Source: an uncultured Eubacteriales bacterium (lineage in GTDB: Bacteria; Bacillota; Clostridia; Christensenellales; UBA1242). From it: a stretch of DNA of 21,467 bases. Position numbers and translations under genes: made by a program. The notes under the pieces were generated by a model. It had not been told where the DNA came from. It saw only the letters and a list, made by a program, of their open reading frames with translations, and searched no databases. The DNA lies in the NCBI GenBank assembly GCA_948787875.1, contig CAQFKO010000023.1, forward strand, positions 1 to 21,467, read 5' to 3'. The stretch's first letter is position 1, and each line of letters starts with the position of its first letter. Below are positions 6,071 to 14,625 of the stretch, in pieces.

Positions 6071-7003
6071 ATGAGTGAATTTGTTCATATTCCGGTTTTA
6101 GCAAACAGCGTTATAGATTTATTGAATGTTAGGGATAACAAAGTCTATGTTGATGGAACTGTTGGTGGGGGTGGTCATTCTAAACTTATTTTGCAAAAGG
6201 CAAAACTAAACAAACTTATTGGAATTGACCAAGACAAAGAGGCACTTTGTGCGGCTGAAAAGAATTTGTCAGAATTTAATAATGTTAAACTTGTTTATGG
6301 AAACTTTAAAGATATTTCCGACATTTTGGAAAATGAGGGAATTGAAAAGGTTGATGGAATTTTAATTGATATTGGTGTAAGTTCGCATCAAATTGATACG
6401 GCAGAAAGAGGATTTTCTTTTAGGACAGACGGAAAACTTGATATGCGTATGGACACTTCTAAAAGTTTTTCCGCTTATGATGTTGTTAATGGTTATTCGG
6501 AAGAAAAACTTGCTGATATTATTTATAAATTCGGAGAGGAAAAGTTTTCAAGAAGTATAGCAAGGCACATTGTTAAGGCAAGAGAGCTGGGTGCAATTGA
6601 AACAACCAAGCAACTTGAAAAAATTATACTTTCTTCCGTTCCCAGATTTCGCGGTCAAGATGGTTCAAGCAATGTTCAGAGAACTTTTCAGGCAATCAGA
6701 ATAGAGGTTAATGGCGAACTTGATGCACTTTCGGAATTTTTAAGCCGTGCAACCGAGTTATTGAATGTTGGGGGAAGGCTTGCGGTTATTTCTTTTCATT
6801 CATTAGAAGACAGAATTGTTAAGCAAAAATTTAAAGAACTTTCAACAGGTTGCATTTGCCCTTCGGATTTTCCGATTTGCGTTTGTGGACACAAAGCAAC
6901 TGTTAAGCTTGTAACCAAGCACCCTGTTGTTGCCACAGACGAAGAAATAAAACAAAATTCCAGAGCTGCTTGTGCAAAGCTTAGAGTAATTGAAAAAATA
7001 TAA
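6071..7003 (+). CDS. rsmH: 16S rRNA (cytosine(1402)-N(4))-methyltransferase RsmH (MraW)
   Basis: SAM-dependent enzyme that methylates N4 of C1402 in the decoding centre of 16S rRNA. The 310 residues match the usual length. Visible motifs are HIPVL at the N terminus, the SAM loop GTVGGGGHS (29-37), acidic IDQD (52-55), the catalytic region DIGVSSHQID (100-109), QRTFQAIRIEVNGEL (203-217), SFHSLEDR (241-248) and a C-terminal cysteine cluster (Cys261, Cys263, Cys270, Cys272). Its ribosome site is weak (GGGG about 8 nt upstream), and with a 2-nt gap from mraZ it is probably translated by coupling. This is its usual place in the dcw cluster. Confidence 0.97.
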   Translation: MSEFVHIPVLANSVIDLLNVRDNKVYVDGTVGGGGHSKLILQKAKLNKLIGIDQDKEALCAAEKNLSEFNNVKLVYGNFKDISDILENEGIEKVDGILIDIGVSSHQIDTAERGFSFRTDGKLDMRMDTSKSFSAYDVVNGYSEEKLADIIYKFGEEKFSRSIARHIVKARELGAIETTKQLEKIILSSVPRFRGQDGSSNVQRTFQAIRIEVNGELDALSEFLSRATELLNVGGRLAVISFHSLEDRIVKQKFKELSTGCICPSDFPICVCGHKATVKLVTKHPVVATDEEIKQNSRAACAKLRVIEKI

Positions 7004-7056
7004 TACCAAAGAAATTTTATAAATATACAAACAGATAAAATTAGGGGGATATACAA

Positions 7057-7746
7057 ATGTTTAATGATGAAACTTTTGGGCTTGTTAATATGAATTCATC
7101 AGTAGATACTGAGGAAGAAACCAGCGTTCAATCAAATCAAACCTCTGCCTATCAAGGCAAGTCTTTGTTTGAGCCTAATTCTTATGTTGACGAAAGTACT
7201 TATGATGATTATTCGGTAACTCCTAACTATACAGAAGAACAATCTTATAATGCTGTTTCTTATGACGATAATGAGCAAGTTGAAGAGCCTCAAACAAATA
7301 TTAGGCAAATTTATATGCCTACTATTAAAAGGCAAGAAGAGGAAGTTGTTGAAACTGTTTCACTTATTAAAACCCGTGAAAAAATTACGCTTGCTCCAAG
7401 AATGAAAATAGCGATTTCTGCGTTTTCTGTTATTATGGCATCACTTTTGTTTTTGATAATATTTAATTTTGCGAGCCTTGGCGGAATTAGAGCCACGGCA
7501 GATGATAGAAGATATACAATCAGTCAGCTTCAAAATGACATATCGGCCCTTAGAGGTGAATATAATTTGGTAGATAATGAAGAAGCTTTAAAGCTTCGTG
7601 CAGAAGAGGCTGGTTTTGTTGATATTGACGAAACAAACTCTTCTTACATTACTCTTGGCGAGTTCTACACAGAGCAATCTGTTCAAGATTTGCCATCAAA
7701 TTGGTTTAATGATGTTTGTGAATTTTTTAGCAAACTGTTTGCGTAA
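7057..7746 (+). CDS. FtsL/DivIC-like bitopic division protein with long acidic N-terminal region
   Basis: Predicted divisome membrane protein of 229 residues. It lies between rsmH and the class B PBP, which is the ftsL position. Residues 1-105 are hydrophilic, acidic and rich in Tyr, Ser, Asn and Gln. One membrane segment lies at about 117-139. A short extracytoplasmic coiled coil follows (Ile155, Leu158, Ile162, Leu165 in a/d spacing), then EALKLRAEEAGFVDID (176-191), which resembles the conserved end of FtsL/DivIC. The cytoplasmic region is far longer than in B. subtilis FtsL (whole protein about 117 residues). The ribosome site is AGGGGG at 7044-7049. Name is by position and architecture, since sequence similarity in this family is low. 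Confidence 0.7.
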   Translation: MFNDETFGLVNMNSSVDTEEETSVQSNQTSAYQGKSLFEPNSYVDESTYDDYSVTPNYTEEQSYNAVSYDDNEQVEEPQTNIRQIYMPTIKRQEEEVVETVSLIKTREKITLAPRMKIAISAFSVIMASLLFLIIFNFASLGGIRATADDRRYTISQLQNDISALRGEYNLVDNEEALKLRAEEAGFVDIDETNSSYITLGEFYTEQSVQDLPSNWFNDVCEFFSKLFA

Positions 7747-7748
7747 AA

Positions 7749-7796
7749 ACTCCACGAACAACACAAAAGAAACTTTTGTTGATTGTTCGAGGGAGT
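7749..7796 (+). promoter_or_regulatory. Long hairpin sequestering the ribosome site of the PBP gene
   Basis: Almost the whole 51-nt gap between the ftsL-like and PBP genes folds on itself. ACTCC (7749-7753) pairs with GGAGT (7792-7796), CGAACAA (7755-7761) with TTGTTCG (7783-7789), CA (7762-7763) with TG (7780-7781) and CAAAAG (7764-7769) with CTTTTG (7773-7778). The loop is AAA, with two single-base bulges and one small internal loop. The paired GGAGT is the Shine-Dalgarno sequence of the PBP gene. No T run follows, so translational control or RNA processing is more likely than termination. Confidence 0.7.
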
Positions 7797-7797
7797 T

Positions 7798-9699
7798 ATG
7801 TCAGTTAAATACAGTTCATATTCAATGAGTCAAAGGTTACTTGCACTGTTTGTGCTGGTAGCCTTTTTTGCATGCATAATTATGTTTAGAATTTTTTATC
7901 TTCAAGTTATTAACGGTTATTCTATTACTCAAAAGGGGTTAACTCAGTGGCTCAGAGATTTGCCTCTTTCTGCTACGCGTGGAAAAATTACAGACAGAAA
8001 CGGCGTTGTTCTTGCTTCTAGCTACACAACTTATGATGTTTATGTTAGGCCTGCCGATGTTGAAGATTTTGAAGAAGTTTCAAAAGTTTTGTCTTCTGCT
8101 TTAAATTTGGATTATGCAGAAGTTTATGAAAAAATTTCCAAGAAAAATTACAGTGAAATTAAAATAAAAGCAGGAATTGAAAAAGCCGATGTTCAAAATA
8201 TTTTGAAGGGTTATTCTAGCGGTATATTCTTTACTACAAACACGCAAAGAAATTATAACTATGACCAAATGCTTTGTCAGATTTTGGGGTTTGTTTCTAG
8301 TGACGGAACGGGTCAATCGGGCATTGAATCTTTTTATAACACTTATCTTGCGGGCGTAGACGGACTTAGTTTTGTTGAGTCTGACCTTAAAGGAACAACG
8401 CTTAACAACTCGGTAACTTATTATGAAAATCCTATTAACGGTTTAAATTTGTCGCTTACAATAGATTTTAAGATTCAAAGTGCCGTGGAAAAAATTGCTG
8501 CCGAAGCCATGGCTTCGACCGGTGCAAAAGGAGTTTCCGTTATTATTACCGACCCATCTAGCGGAGAAATACTAAGCATTGTTTCGCTTCCTTCTTATGA
8601 CCTCAATAATATTCCGAGAGACGATATGACACTTTTAAATAAGATGTCGAGAGCAACGGGTATTGTTGATACCTTTGAACCCGGTTCTACTTTTAAACCG
8701 ATTGTTGCAGCCATTGCCTTGGAAGAGGGAATAACCTCTAAGCACAATTACTATTATTGCGGAGGATATAGAATTGTTAACGGTGTAAGAATAAATTGCG
8801 CAAGAAGGTCGGGCCACGGAAGTCAAAGTTTGGAACAAGGTTTGATGAACAGCTGTAACTGTGTGTTTATGGATCTTATTGCAAAAATCGGATTAAACAA
8901 ATTTTATGATTACCTTGAAAAGTTCGGCTTTACTGCGCCACTTGGAATTGACTTTCCGGGTGAGGTTTCGGCAGTTTTGATGCCAAAGCCTGCGGTTACC
9001 GATGCCGACCTTGCAAGAATGGGATTTGGTCAAACTATTGCTATTTCTTCGTTGGAAATGGTTGCGGGTGTGGGTGCTGTTATCAACGGTGGCTATGTGT
9101 TTAAACCACATTTTGTTAATAATATTTCTACTGAAACAGGAAAGATTGTTTATAACAGATCGTCAACGGTGGTTAGCCGTCCGTTGTCAAGCGATACCAG
9201 CTCGGTTATGCGACAGATGCTTCTATCTGTTGTTGAAAAAGGCGGTGGAAAATATGCAAAAGTTGACGGCTATCCGATAATCGGAGGAAAAACAGGTACT
9301 GCGCAAAAGTATGAAAGCGGGGCAATTGCACAAGGCAAATATATTGCATCATTCTTGGGCTTTGCTCCATATGATGACCCAAAATATTTGATGTATGTTG
9401 TTGTTGATGAGCCACAAGGGGCTTATTATGGCGGTGTGGTTGCGGCACCTATCGCAAGTAAGATTTTTGCCGAAATATTTAAGCTTGAAAATTTTGGCGA
9501 GGGCAACGGTGAATCGCAAGAAAAAAACATTGAACTGCCAACATTTATAGGTATGACCATTTCTGAGGCGGCGGCAACTTGTGCGGGGCTTGGGCTTCAA
9601 TATCTTGTTCAGGGTGACGGCGATTATGTTACAGGGCAGGTTGCAGCCCCCGGAACTATGGTCGCCAGCGGTGATATTGTGCTGCTGATTTTTGACTGA
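7798..9699 (+). CDS. Class B penicillin-binding protein (FtsI/SpoVD type) with one PASTA domain
   Basis: Septal peptidoglycan transpeptidase, anchored by one N-terminal helix (about 13-35) with the catalytic domain outside the membrane. In 633 residues: an N-terminal dimerisation/pedestal domain beginning near RGKITDRNG (61-69); active-site STFK with nucleophile Ser297 (297-300); SCN (352-354); KTG (498-500); and one PASTA domain (about 578-633). The single PASTA domain and the SCN motif resemble SpoVD of B. subtilis, but as the only PBP in this cluster it may serve vegetative division. The start ATG at 7798 follows GAGGGAG with only 2 nt between; an in-frame TTG at 7783 lies inside the hairpin arm and has no site. 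The stop is 8 nt before murE. Confidence 0.93.
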   Translation: MSVKYSSYSMSQRLLALFVLVAFFACIIMFRIFYLQVINGYSITQKGLTQWLRDLPLSATRGKITDRNGVVLASSYTTYDVYVRPADVEDFEEVSKVLSSALNLDYAEVYEKISKKNYSEIKIKAGIEKADVQNILKGYSSGIFFTTNTQRNYNYDQMLCQILGFVSSDGTGQSGIESFYNTYLAGVDGLSFVESDLKGTTLNNSVTYYENPINGLNLSLTIDFKIQSAVEKIAAEAMASTGAKGVSVIITDPSSGEILSIVSLPSYDLNNIPRDDMTLLNKMSRATGIVDTFEPGSTFKPIVAAIALEEGITSKHNYYYCGGYRIVNGVRINCARRSGHGSQSLEQGLMNSCNCVFMDLIAKIGLNKFYDYLEKFGFTAPLGIDFPGEVSAVLMPKPAVTDADLARMGFGQTIAISSLEMVAGVGAVINGGYVFKPHFVNNISTETGKIVYNRSSTVVSRPLSSDTSSVMRQMLLSVVEKGGGKYAKVDGYPIIGGKTGTAQKYESGAIAQGKYIASFLGFAPYDDPKYLMYVVVDEPQGAYYGGVVAAPIASKIFAEIFKLENFGEGNGESQEKNIELPTFIGMTISEAAATCAGLGLQYLVQGDGDYVTGQVAAPGTMVASGDIVLLIFD

Positions 9700-9707
9700 G
9701 GTGAACT

Positions 9708-11147
9708 ATGAAATTATTTTCTTTATTAAAAAATATGAATGTAAGGGTGCTTGGCAATGTTGCCGTTGAAATAAAAGGGCTCTATCACAAAGACACAGAA
9801 GTAAAAGAGGGCGGAATATTTTTTAGTCTTCGTGGAACAAGAGTAGACGGCAACTCTTATGTTTTGAGTGCAATAAAAAACGGCGCAGTGGCGGTTGTTA
9901 CCGAACAAGAAATTCAAAATCTTTCGCACGTTACCCAAGTGGTTGTAAAAAATGCAAGGGAAGCCATGAGTCAAATCGCCTGCAAGTTTTTTGGAAACCC
10001 TGCAAGCAAACTTAGCCTTATTGGAATAACGGGGACTAATGGAAAAACCACTACTGCGGGAATGATTTCAAGCATATTGACTTCGGCAGGAAAAAAAGTG
10101 GGGGTTATTGGAACTAACGGAGTTTTTGTGAGAGGAGAAAGGTTTGAGTCGGGAATGACCACTCCTGATCCAATTGAGCTTCAAAAATATTTTCAACTTA
10201 TGGTGCGTGCAAAGGTTGAATATGTTGTTATGGAAGTTTCGGCTCACGCCATTGAACTTTCAAAAATCGCAGGGTTTGTGTTTGATGTGGTGGCGTTTAC
10301 AAACTTAACCGAAGACCATTTGGATTATTTTAAAACTATGGAAAAATACTTTCTGGCAAAAGCAAAGTTGTTTCAAAGAAAGCACGCAAACTTTGCGGTA
10401 ATAAATGCCGACGACGCGTACGGTTTAAGGCTTCTTTCTAGTATAAATTTGCCTTATGTTACATATTCTAATAGTGGAATTAATGCCATGTTTTATGCTA
10501 ACCAAATAAAGCCAAAAGGTGCAGGTCAAACTTTTAAACTTAACGGCAAATTTGATTTTGAATTGGGCTTTGCGGGTAAGTTTAATGTTAGCAATGCTCT
10601 GGCTGCCATTGCGGTGGCGGAGCATCTTGGTTTTAACGAAACGGAGATTGCTTTGGGGTTAAAATCCATGAAGCCGGTTGATGGCAGATTCAACTCGGTT
10701 TTGGTGGGTGAGGTTATGGTTGTTATTGACTATGCTCACACTCCCGACGGACTAAAAAATATTCTTTGTGCTTGCAGAGAAATTGCAGGTGACGGAAAAC
10801 TTATTTCGGTGTTTGGTTGTGGCGGAAATCGTGATTCGGCAAAAAGACCTATTATGGGTGAAATATCTGCCGATATTGCAGACTATACTTTTGTAACCAG
10901 CGATAATCCGAGATTTGAAAAGCGCGAAGATATTGCAAAAGATATTGTTAAGGGAATAAAAACTAAAAACTATTGTGTTGTGCTTGACAGACCCAAGGCA
11001 ATTTTGGAAGCCATTAAAATGGCGAATGCAAAAGATGTTGTGGTTGTGGCTGGAAAAGGTTCTGAGACATACATTGATGAAAACGGGGAGAAAATGCCTT
11101 ATAGTGATTTGGCAGAAATTGAAAAGATAAGGAGAACAATTAAATGA
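9708..11147 (+). CDS. murE: UDP-MurNAc-L-Ala-D-Glu:meso-diaminopimelate ligase MurE
   Basis: ATP-dependent cytoplasmic ligase that adds the third residue of the peptidoglycan stem. Across 479 residues: the N-terminal UDP-binding domain, the P-loop GTNGKTTT (109-116), TTPDP (151-155), SAHAIEL (178-184), the probably carbamylated Lys218 in LAKAKLF, DYAHTPDGL (341-349) and DNPR (399-402). DNPR is the specificity motif for meso-diaminopimelate as opposed to L-lysine, so the wall is predicted to be of the DAP type. The ribosome site GAGGTG overlaps the PBP stop. The gene ends in an ATGA overlap with mraY; the murF gene usually found here is missing. Confidence 0.96.
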   Translation: MKLFSLLKNMNVRVLGNVAVEIKGLYHKDTEVKEGGIFFSLRGTRVDGNSYVLSAIKNGAVAVVTEQEIQNLSHVTQVVVKNAREAMSQIACKFFGNPASKLSLIGITGTNGKTTTAGMISSILTSAGKKVGVIGTNGVFVRGERFESGMTTPDPIELQKYFQLMVRAKVEYVVMEVSAHAIELSKIAGFVFDVVAFTNLTEDHLDYFKTMEKYFLAKAKLFQRKHANFAVINADDAYGLRLLSSINLPYVTYSNSGINAMFYANQIKPKGAGQTFKLNGKFDFELGFAGKFNVSNALAAIAVAEHLGFNETEIALGLKSMKPVDGRFNSVLVGEVMVVIDYAHTPDGLKNILCACREIAGDGKLISVFGCGGNRDSAKRPIMGEISADIADYTFVTSDNPRFEKREDIAKDIVKGIKTKNYCVVLDRPKAILEAIKMANAKDVVVVAGKGSETYIDENGEKMPYSDLAEIEKIRRTIK

Positions 11148-12151
11148 GTGATTTTGTCCAAGTAATTGAAGCAATAGTATGGGGATTTTTGTTGACGCTT
11201 ATAATTTCGCCGTTTGTTATATCTTTTATTAAAAGAGAAAAGGTAAAGCAAACAATTTTGCATTATGTTGAAGAGCATAAGGCAAAAGCGGGAACTCCTA
11301 CAATGGGCGGAATAATATTTTTGATTTCTATAAGCATTGTGGGGCTTATTTGCTTTAAAGGTCAAAGTAATTTGGCAAAAATTTCGTTGCTTATTTTTGT
11401 GGCTTATGGGCTTGTTGGTTTCTTGGACGATTTTATTAAGTTTAAGTTTAAAAGAAATTTGGGACTTAGAGCTTACCAAAAAATAATTTTTCAGCTGGCT
11501 ATTTCTGTTGCAATTGGATTTTTTGCATACTATAACAACAATGTGGGCGGGGTATTGATTATTCCGTTTACAAAAATCACGGTTGATATCGGATATTGGA
11601 TTATTCCGCTTGTGGCTATAATTTATCTTGCAACCACAAACTCTGTAAATTTGACTGACGGGCTTGACGGACTTGCCGGTTCGACAACACTTGGATATAT
11701 GCTTTCATTTATGGGACTTATGCTTGTTATGCTTTCGGGAGTGCTTCTTTCTTCCAGCGAAGTTCAACTTGAAGAATATAAAAATCTTATGATTCTTGCG
11801 TCAATTGTTGTTGGTGCAATGTTAAGCTTTTTGGTATTTAACTGTTTTCCGGCAAAAATATTTATGGGCGACACAGGTTCTCTTGCTCTTGGAAGTTTGG
11901 TTGCAAGTGTTGCGGTATTTTCAAGAATGAGTCTGTTTATTCCTATTTTGGGCTTGATGTTTGTTGCCAGCTCTGTGTCAGTAATTTTGCAAGTGGCATA
12001 TTTTAAACTAACAAAGAAAAGAATATTCTTGATGTCGCCACTGCATCACCATTTTGAAAAAAAAGGTGTTCACGAGGTTCGTATCACCATGTGCTATTTC
12101 GCGGTTACGCTTATTGTTGGAGCGGTCATGATAATCATTAATATTCTTTAA
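11144..12151 (+). CDS. mraY: Phospho-N-acetylmuramoyl-pentapeptide transferase MraY
   Basis: Integral membrane enzyme that moves phospho-MurNAc-pentapeptide from UDP to undecaprenyl phosphate to make lipid I. The 335 residues are largely hydrophobic with about ten membrane segments. Conserved cytoplasmic motifs are LDD (94-96), NSVNLTDGLDGLAGS (166-180), MGDTGS with Asp243, and HHHFE (301-305). It overlaps murE by 4 nt and has a GGAG-like site inside murE. The stop is 9 nt before murD, whose own site is a GGGGG run. No anomaly is seen. Confidence 0.97.
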   Translation: MSDFVQVIEAIVWGFLLTLIISPFVISFIKREKVKQTILHYVEEHKAKAGTPTMGGIIFLISISIVGLICFKGQSNLAKISLLIFVAYGLVGFLDDFIKFKFKRNLGLRAYQKIIFQLAISVAIGFFAYYNNNVGGVLIIPFTKITVDIGYWIIPLVAIIYLATTNSVNLTDGLDGLAGSTTLGYMLSFMGLMLVMLSGVLLSSSEVQLEEYKNLMILASIVVGAMLSFLVFNCFPAKIFMGDTGSLALGSLVASVAVFSRMSLFIPILGLMFVASSVSVILQVAYFKLTKKRIFLMSPLHHHFEKKGVHEVRITMCYFAVTLIVGAVMIIINIL

Positions 12152-12160
12152 AGGGGGAAT

Positions 12161-13498
12161 ATGAAGGTTTTGATTGTTGGTTGCGGGCTTAGCGGGCTAG
12201 CTGCAAAAGATTATCTTGAAGGACAGGGGATTAGCACTGTTTTTGCAAAAGAAAAGGATATTAACTATAAAGGAAAGTTTGACGAAGAATATTTAGACAG
12301 GCTATTATCTGGTCTGTCTTTTATTGTGACAAGTCCGGGAATAAGTCCCAAAATTCCGCTTTTGAAAGAGGCGAGAAAAAGAAAAATAAAAATTATCGGA
12401 GAGTTTGAACTAGGGGCATCTGCCCTAAAAGGCGATATTATTGCGGTGACGGGAACAAACGGAAAAACCACAACGGTTTCTTTGATATATTATTTGCTAA
12501 AAGGTGCGGATACAAAAATCAACTTGGGCGGAAATATTGGTGTGCCTGTTTCTAGTTTTGCAAAATCAAGCAAAGTGAGTGATATTTCTGTGCTTGAATG
12601 TTCTAGTTTTCAGTTGGAAGGAATTAAACATTTTCACCCGCATATTGCTGCAATATTAAATTTTTCTGTTGACCACTTATCCAGACACGGCACTATGAAA
12701 AAATATATCGAAGCAAAAAGCAACATAACAAAATATCAAACAGAGGGCGACTTTTTGCTGATTAATGCTGACTGTGAAACTCTTATGGAGAATCTGCCAA
12801 AAACCAACGCAAAAGTCTTATATTTTAGCACAAAACGCAGGGTTGAGGGTTGTTATATTAAAAGAGGAAGCATATACTTTAATGACAATCATTGTGAAAA
12901 AAAACTAGTTTCCTCAAAAGGCATAAAACTTATTGGTGAACATAATTTGTCGAATATTTTGTGTGGCGTTCTTGCCGTTTATCTTGAAACAAAAAACATA
13001 AAACTTGTTGAGGGCATAAGCAGATTTGTGGGTGTTCCTCACCGAACGGAATATGTTAAAACCATTTCGGGCATTGAGTTTTTTAATGACAGCAAGGCTA
13101 CAAATATTTCAAGCACATTAGTTGCTGTTTCAAGCTTTAAACAAAATATTCATTTGATTTTGGGCGGAAGCGACAAAGGCTATGAATTTGATGAGCTTTT
13201 TGAAAAATTGCCTCAAAATGTAAAGAGCATTGCTGTTTGCGGACAAACCGCCAAAAAGATTTTGAGAGCTGCCAAAAAATTCGGCTATTTGAACATAAAG
13301 CAGTGTGCAAGTTTTGGCGAAGCCGTTAAAACTTGTTATAAAAATGCAAAAAACGGCGAGGTTGTGCTTTTGTCTCCTGCTTGTGCAAGTTTTGATTGCT
13401 TTAAAAATTATGAGGAAAGGGGAATGGTTTTTCGTAAGATTGTCGAGGAGATTTTGTCTTATGAAAATGCTCTCGGTAAGTCTGAAAAAGAAACATAA
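12161..13498 (+). CDS. murD: UDP-N-acetylmuramoyl-L-alanine:D-glutamate ligase MurD
   Basis: Cytoplasmic ATP-dependent ligase that adds D-glutamate to UDP-MurNAc-L-Ala. The 445 residues open with the nucleotide-fold GCGLSGLAA (7-15). The P-loop GTNGKTTT (98-105), GGNIG (123-127), SSFQLE (148-153), NFSVDHLSRH (167-176) with Lys186 as the probable carbamylated lysine, GVPHRTE and NDSKATN (about 289-310) follow, all typical of MurD. The usual DHLDRH reads DHLSRH here. Its 3' end overlaps the ftsW coding region by 38 nt in another frame. Confidence 0.96.
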   Translation: MKVLIVGCGLSGLAAKDYLEGQGISTVFAKEKDINYKGKFDEEYLDRLLSGLSFIVTSPGISPKIPLLKEARKRKIKIIGEFELGASALKGDIIAVTGTNGKTTTVSLIYYLLKGADTKINLGGNIGVPVSSFAKSSKVSDISVLECSSFQLEGIKHFHPHIAAILNFSVDHLSRHGTMKKYIEAKSNITKYQTEGDFLLINADCETLMENLPKTNAKVLYFSTKRRVEGCYIKRGSIYFNDNHCEKKLVSSKGIKLIGEHNLSNILCGVLAVYLETKNIKLVEGISRFVGVPHRTEYVKTISGIEFFNDSKATNISSTLVAVSSFKQNIHLILGGSDKGYEFDELFEKLPQNVKSIAVCGQTAKKILRAAKKFGYLNIKQCASFGEAVKTCYKNAKNGEVVLLSPACASFDCFKNYEERGMVFRKIVEEILSYENALGKSEKET

Positions 13499-14597
13499 AT
13501 TTAATTTTTCGTTGTTTTTTATTATGATTTTACTGCTTGCTCTCGGCTGTGTTTTTGTTTACAGTGCAAGCAGTTATTCTGCGGAAATAACTTATGGCGA
13601 TAAGTTCTTTTTTCTGAAAAAACAACTTTTTGGAATAGGCGTGGGGTTAGTCTGCTACCTGTTTTTTTCGCTTGTCAGTTACAATCGTTTGGAAAAACTT
13701 AAATGGGTTTTATTTGCTGTTTCGGCAATTTTGTTGGCCCTTGTTTTTGTGCCGGGAATCGGATTGACCAACTATGGTGCAACAAGGTGGATTAACCTTA
13801 GATTTATAACTTTTCAGCCATCTGAAATTGCAAAGTTTTCTTTTATTGTGCTCTCTGCCAGCTTGTTGTCAAAAAGTGCCGAAAAGGTAAAGTCATTTAA
13901 AGGCATTTTGCCAATACTTTTGATTGGTGGGCTATATTGTGTTCTCATTATTTTGGAACCTAATATGTCCATAACAATTTGCATGGCTCTTTTGGTTGTT
14001 GTTATGTTGTTTTTGGGTGGTGCAAGATTTAAGCACTTTGCAATTTTGGCTGTTCCTGCCGTGCTTGTTGTTGCGTTGCTTATTTTGGCTGAGCCTTACA
14101 GGCTTAAAAGATTGGTGGCTTTTATTGACCCGTTTGCTTCAAAGCAAGACGAAGGATTTCAGCTTGTTCAGTCGCTTTTCGGAATATCTCTCGGCGGGAT
14201 GTTTGGGTCAGGAATATTTAATTCAAGGCAAAAATTTTTGTTTTTGCCGTTTTCGGAATCTGACTTTATCTTTTCTATAATTGCGGAAGAAACCGGTTTT
14301 GTGGGCTGTTTGTTTATGATACTTTTATTTGTGCTTTTGTTTTTTGTTATTATTAAAGTGGCAAAAAATGCAATGGACAAATTCGGTTTTTTGCTTTCTG
14401 CGGGAATTGGCTCTTTGATAATCATTCAAATGCTTTTAAATATTGCGGTTGTAACGGGCGTTGTTCCGCCAACGGGGCTTCCGCTTCCGTTTATCAGTGC
14501 GGGCAGCACATCTATCATGGTATTTATGGGAATGCTCGGAATTGTACAAAATATTCATAAAAATTCAATAAACAGTGAAAGATTTTTGCAAAATTGA
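13461..14597 (+). CDS. ftsW: Septal peptidoglycan glycosyltransferase FtsW (SEDS family)
   Basis: Polytopic membrane polymerase that works with the class B PBP to build septal glycan. In 378 residues: W110 with PSEIAKF (120-126), EPNMS (166-170), AEPYRLKRL (210-218), the GFQLVQS segment (232-238), the Asp268 of SESDFIF (proposed catalytic aspartate of SEDS enzymes) and PPTGLPLPFISAG near the C terminus. The frame is open from 13305, but the ATG at 13461 has GGAG (13447-13450) upstream and begins just before the first membrane helix, so I use it. That gives a 38-nt overlap with murD. RodA is an alternative SEDS name, but the location and motifs favour FtsW. No murG follows, which is unusual for this cluster. 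Confidence 0.93.
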   Translation: MKMLSVSLKKKHKFNFSLFFIMILLLALGCVFVYSASSYSAEITYGDKFFFLKKQLFGIGVGLVCYLFFSLVSYNRLEKLKWVLFAVSAILLALVFVPGIGLTNYGATRWINLRFITFQPSEIAKFSFIVLSASLLSKSAEKVKSFKGILPILLIGGLYCVLIILEPNMSITICMALLVVVMLFLGGARFKHFAILAVPAVLVVALLILAEPYRLKRLVAFIDPFASKQDEGFQLVQSLFGISLGGMFGSGIFNSRQKFLFLPFSESDFIFSIIAEETGFVGCLFMILLFVLLFFVIIKVAKNAMDKFGFLLSAGIGSLIIIQMLLNIAVVTGVVPPTGLPLPFISAGSTSIMVFMGMLGIVQNIHKNSINSERFLQN

Positions 14598-14625
14598 ATA
14601 TTTTGATAATATAAGGACGGTGCGT

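Noticed and set aside
13305..13460. Long 5' extension of ftsW inside murD
   Set aside because: It would overlap murD by almost 200 nt; the ATG at 13461 has a GGAG site and starts just before the first membrane helix.
14575..14625. GTG start of murA inside ftsW
   Set aside because: MurA proteins begin close to MKYVINGG, and the ATG at 14626 has a good ribosome site.
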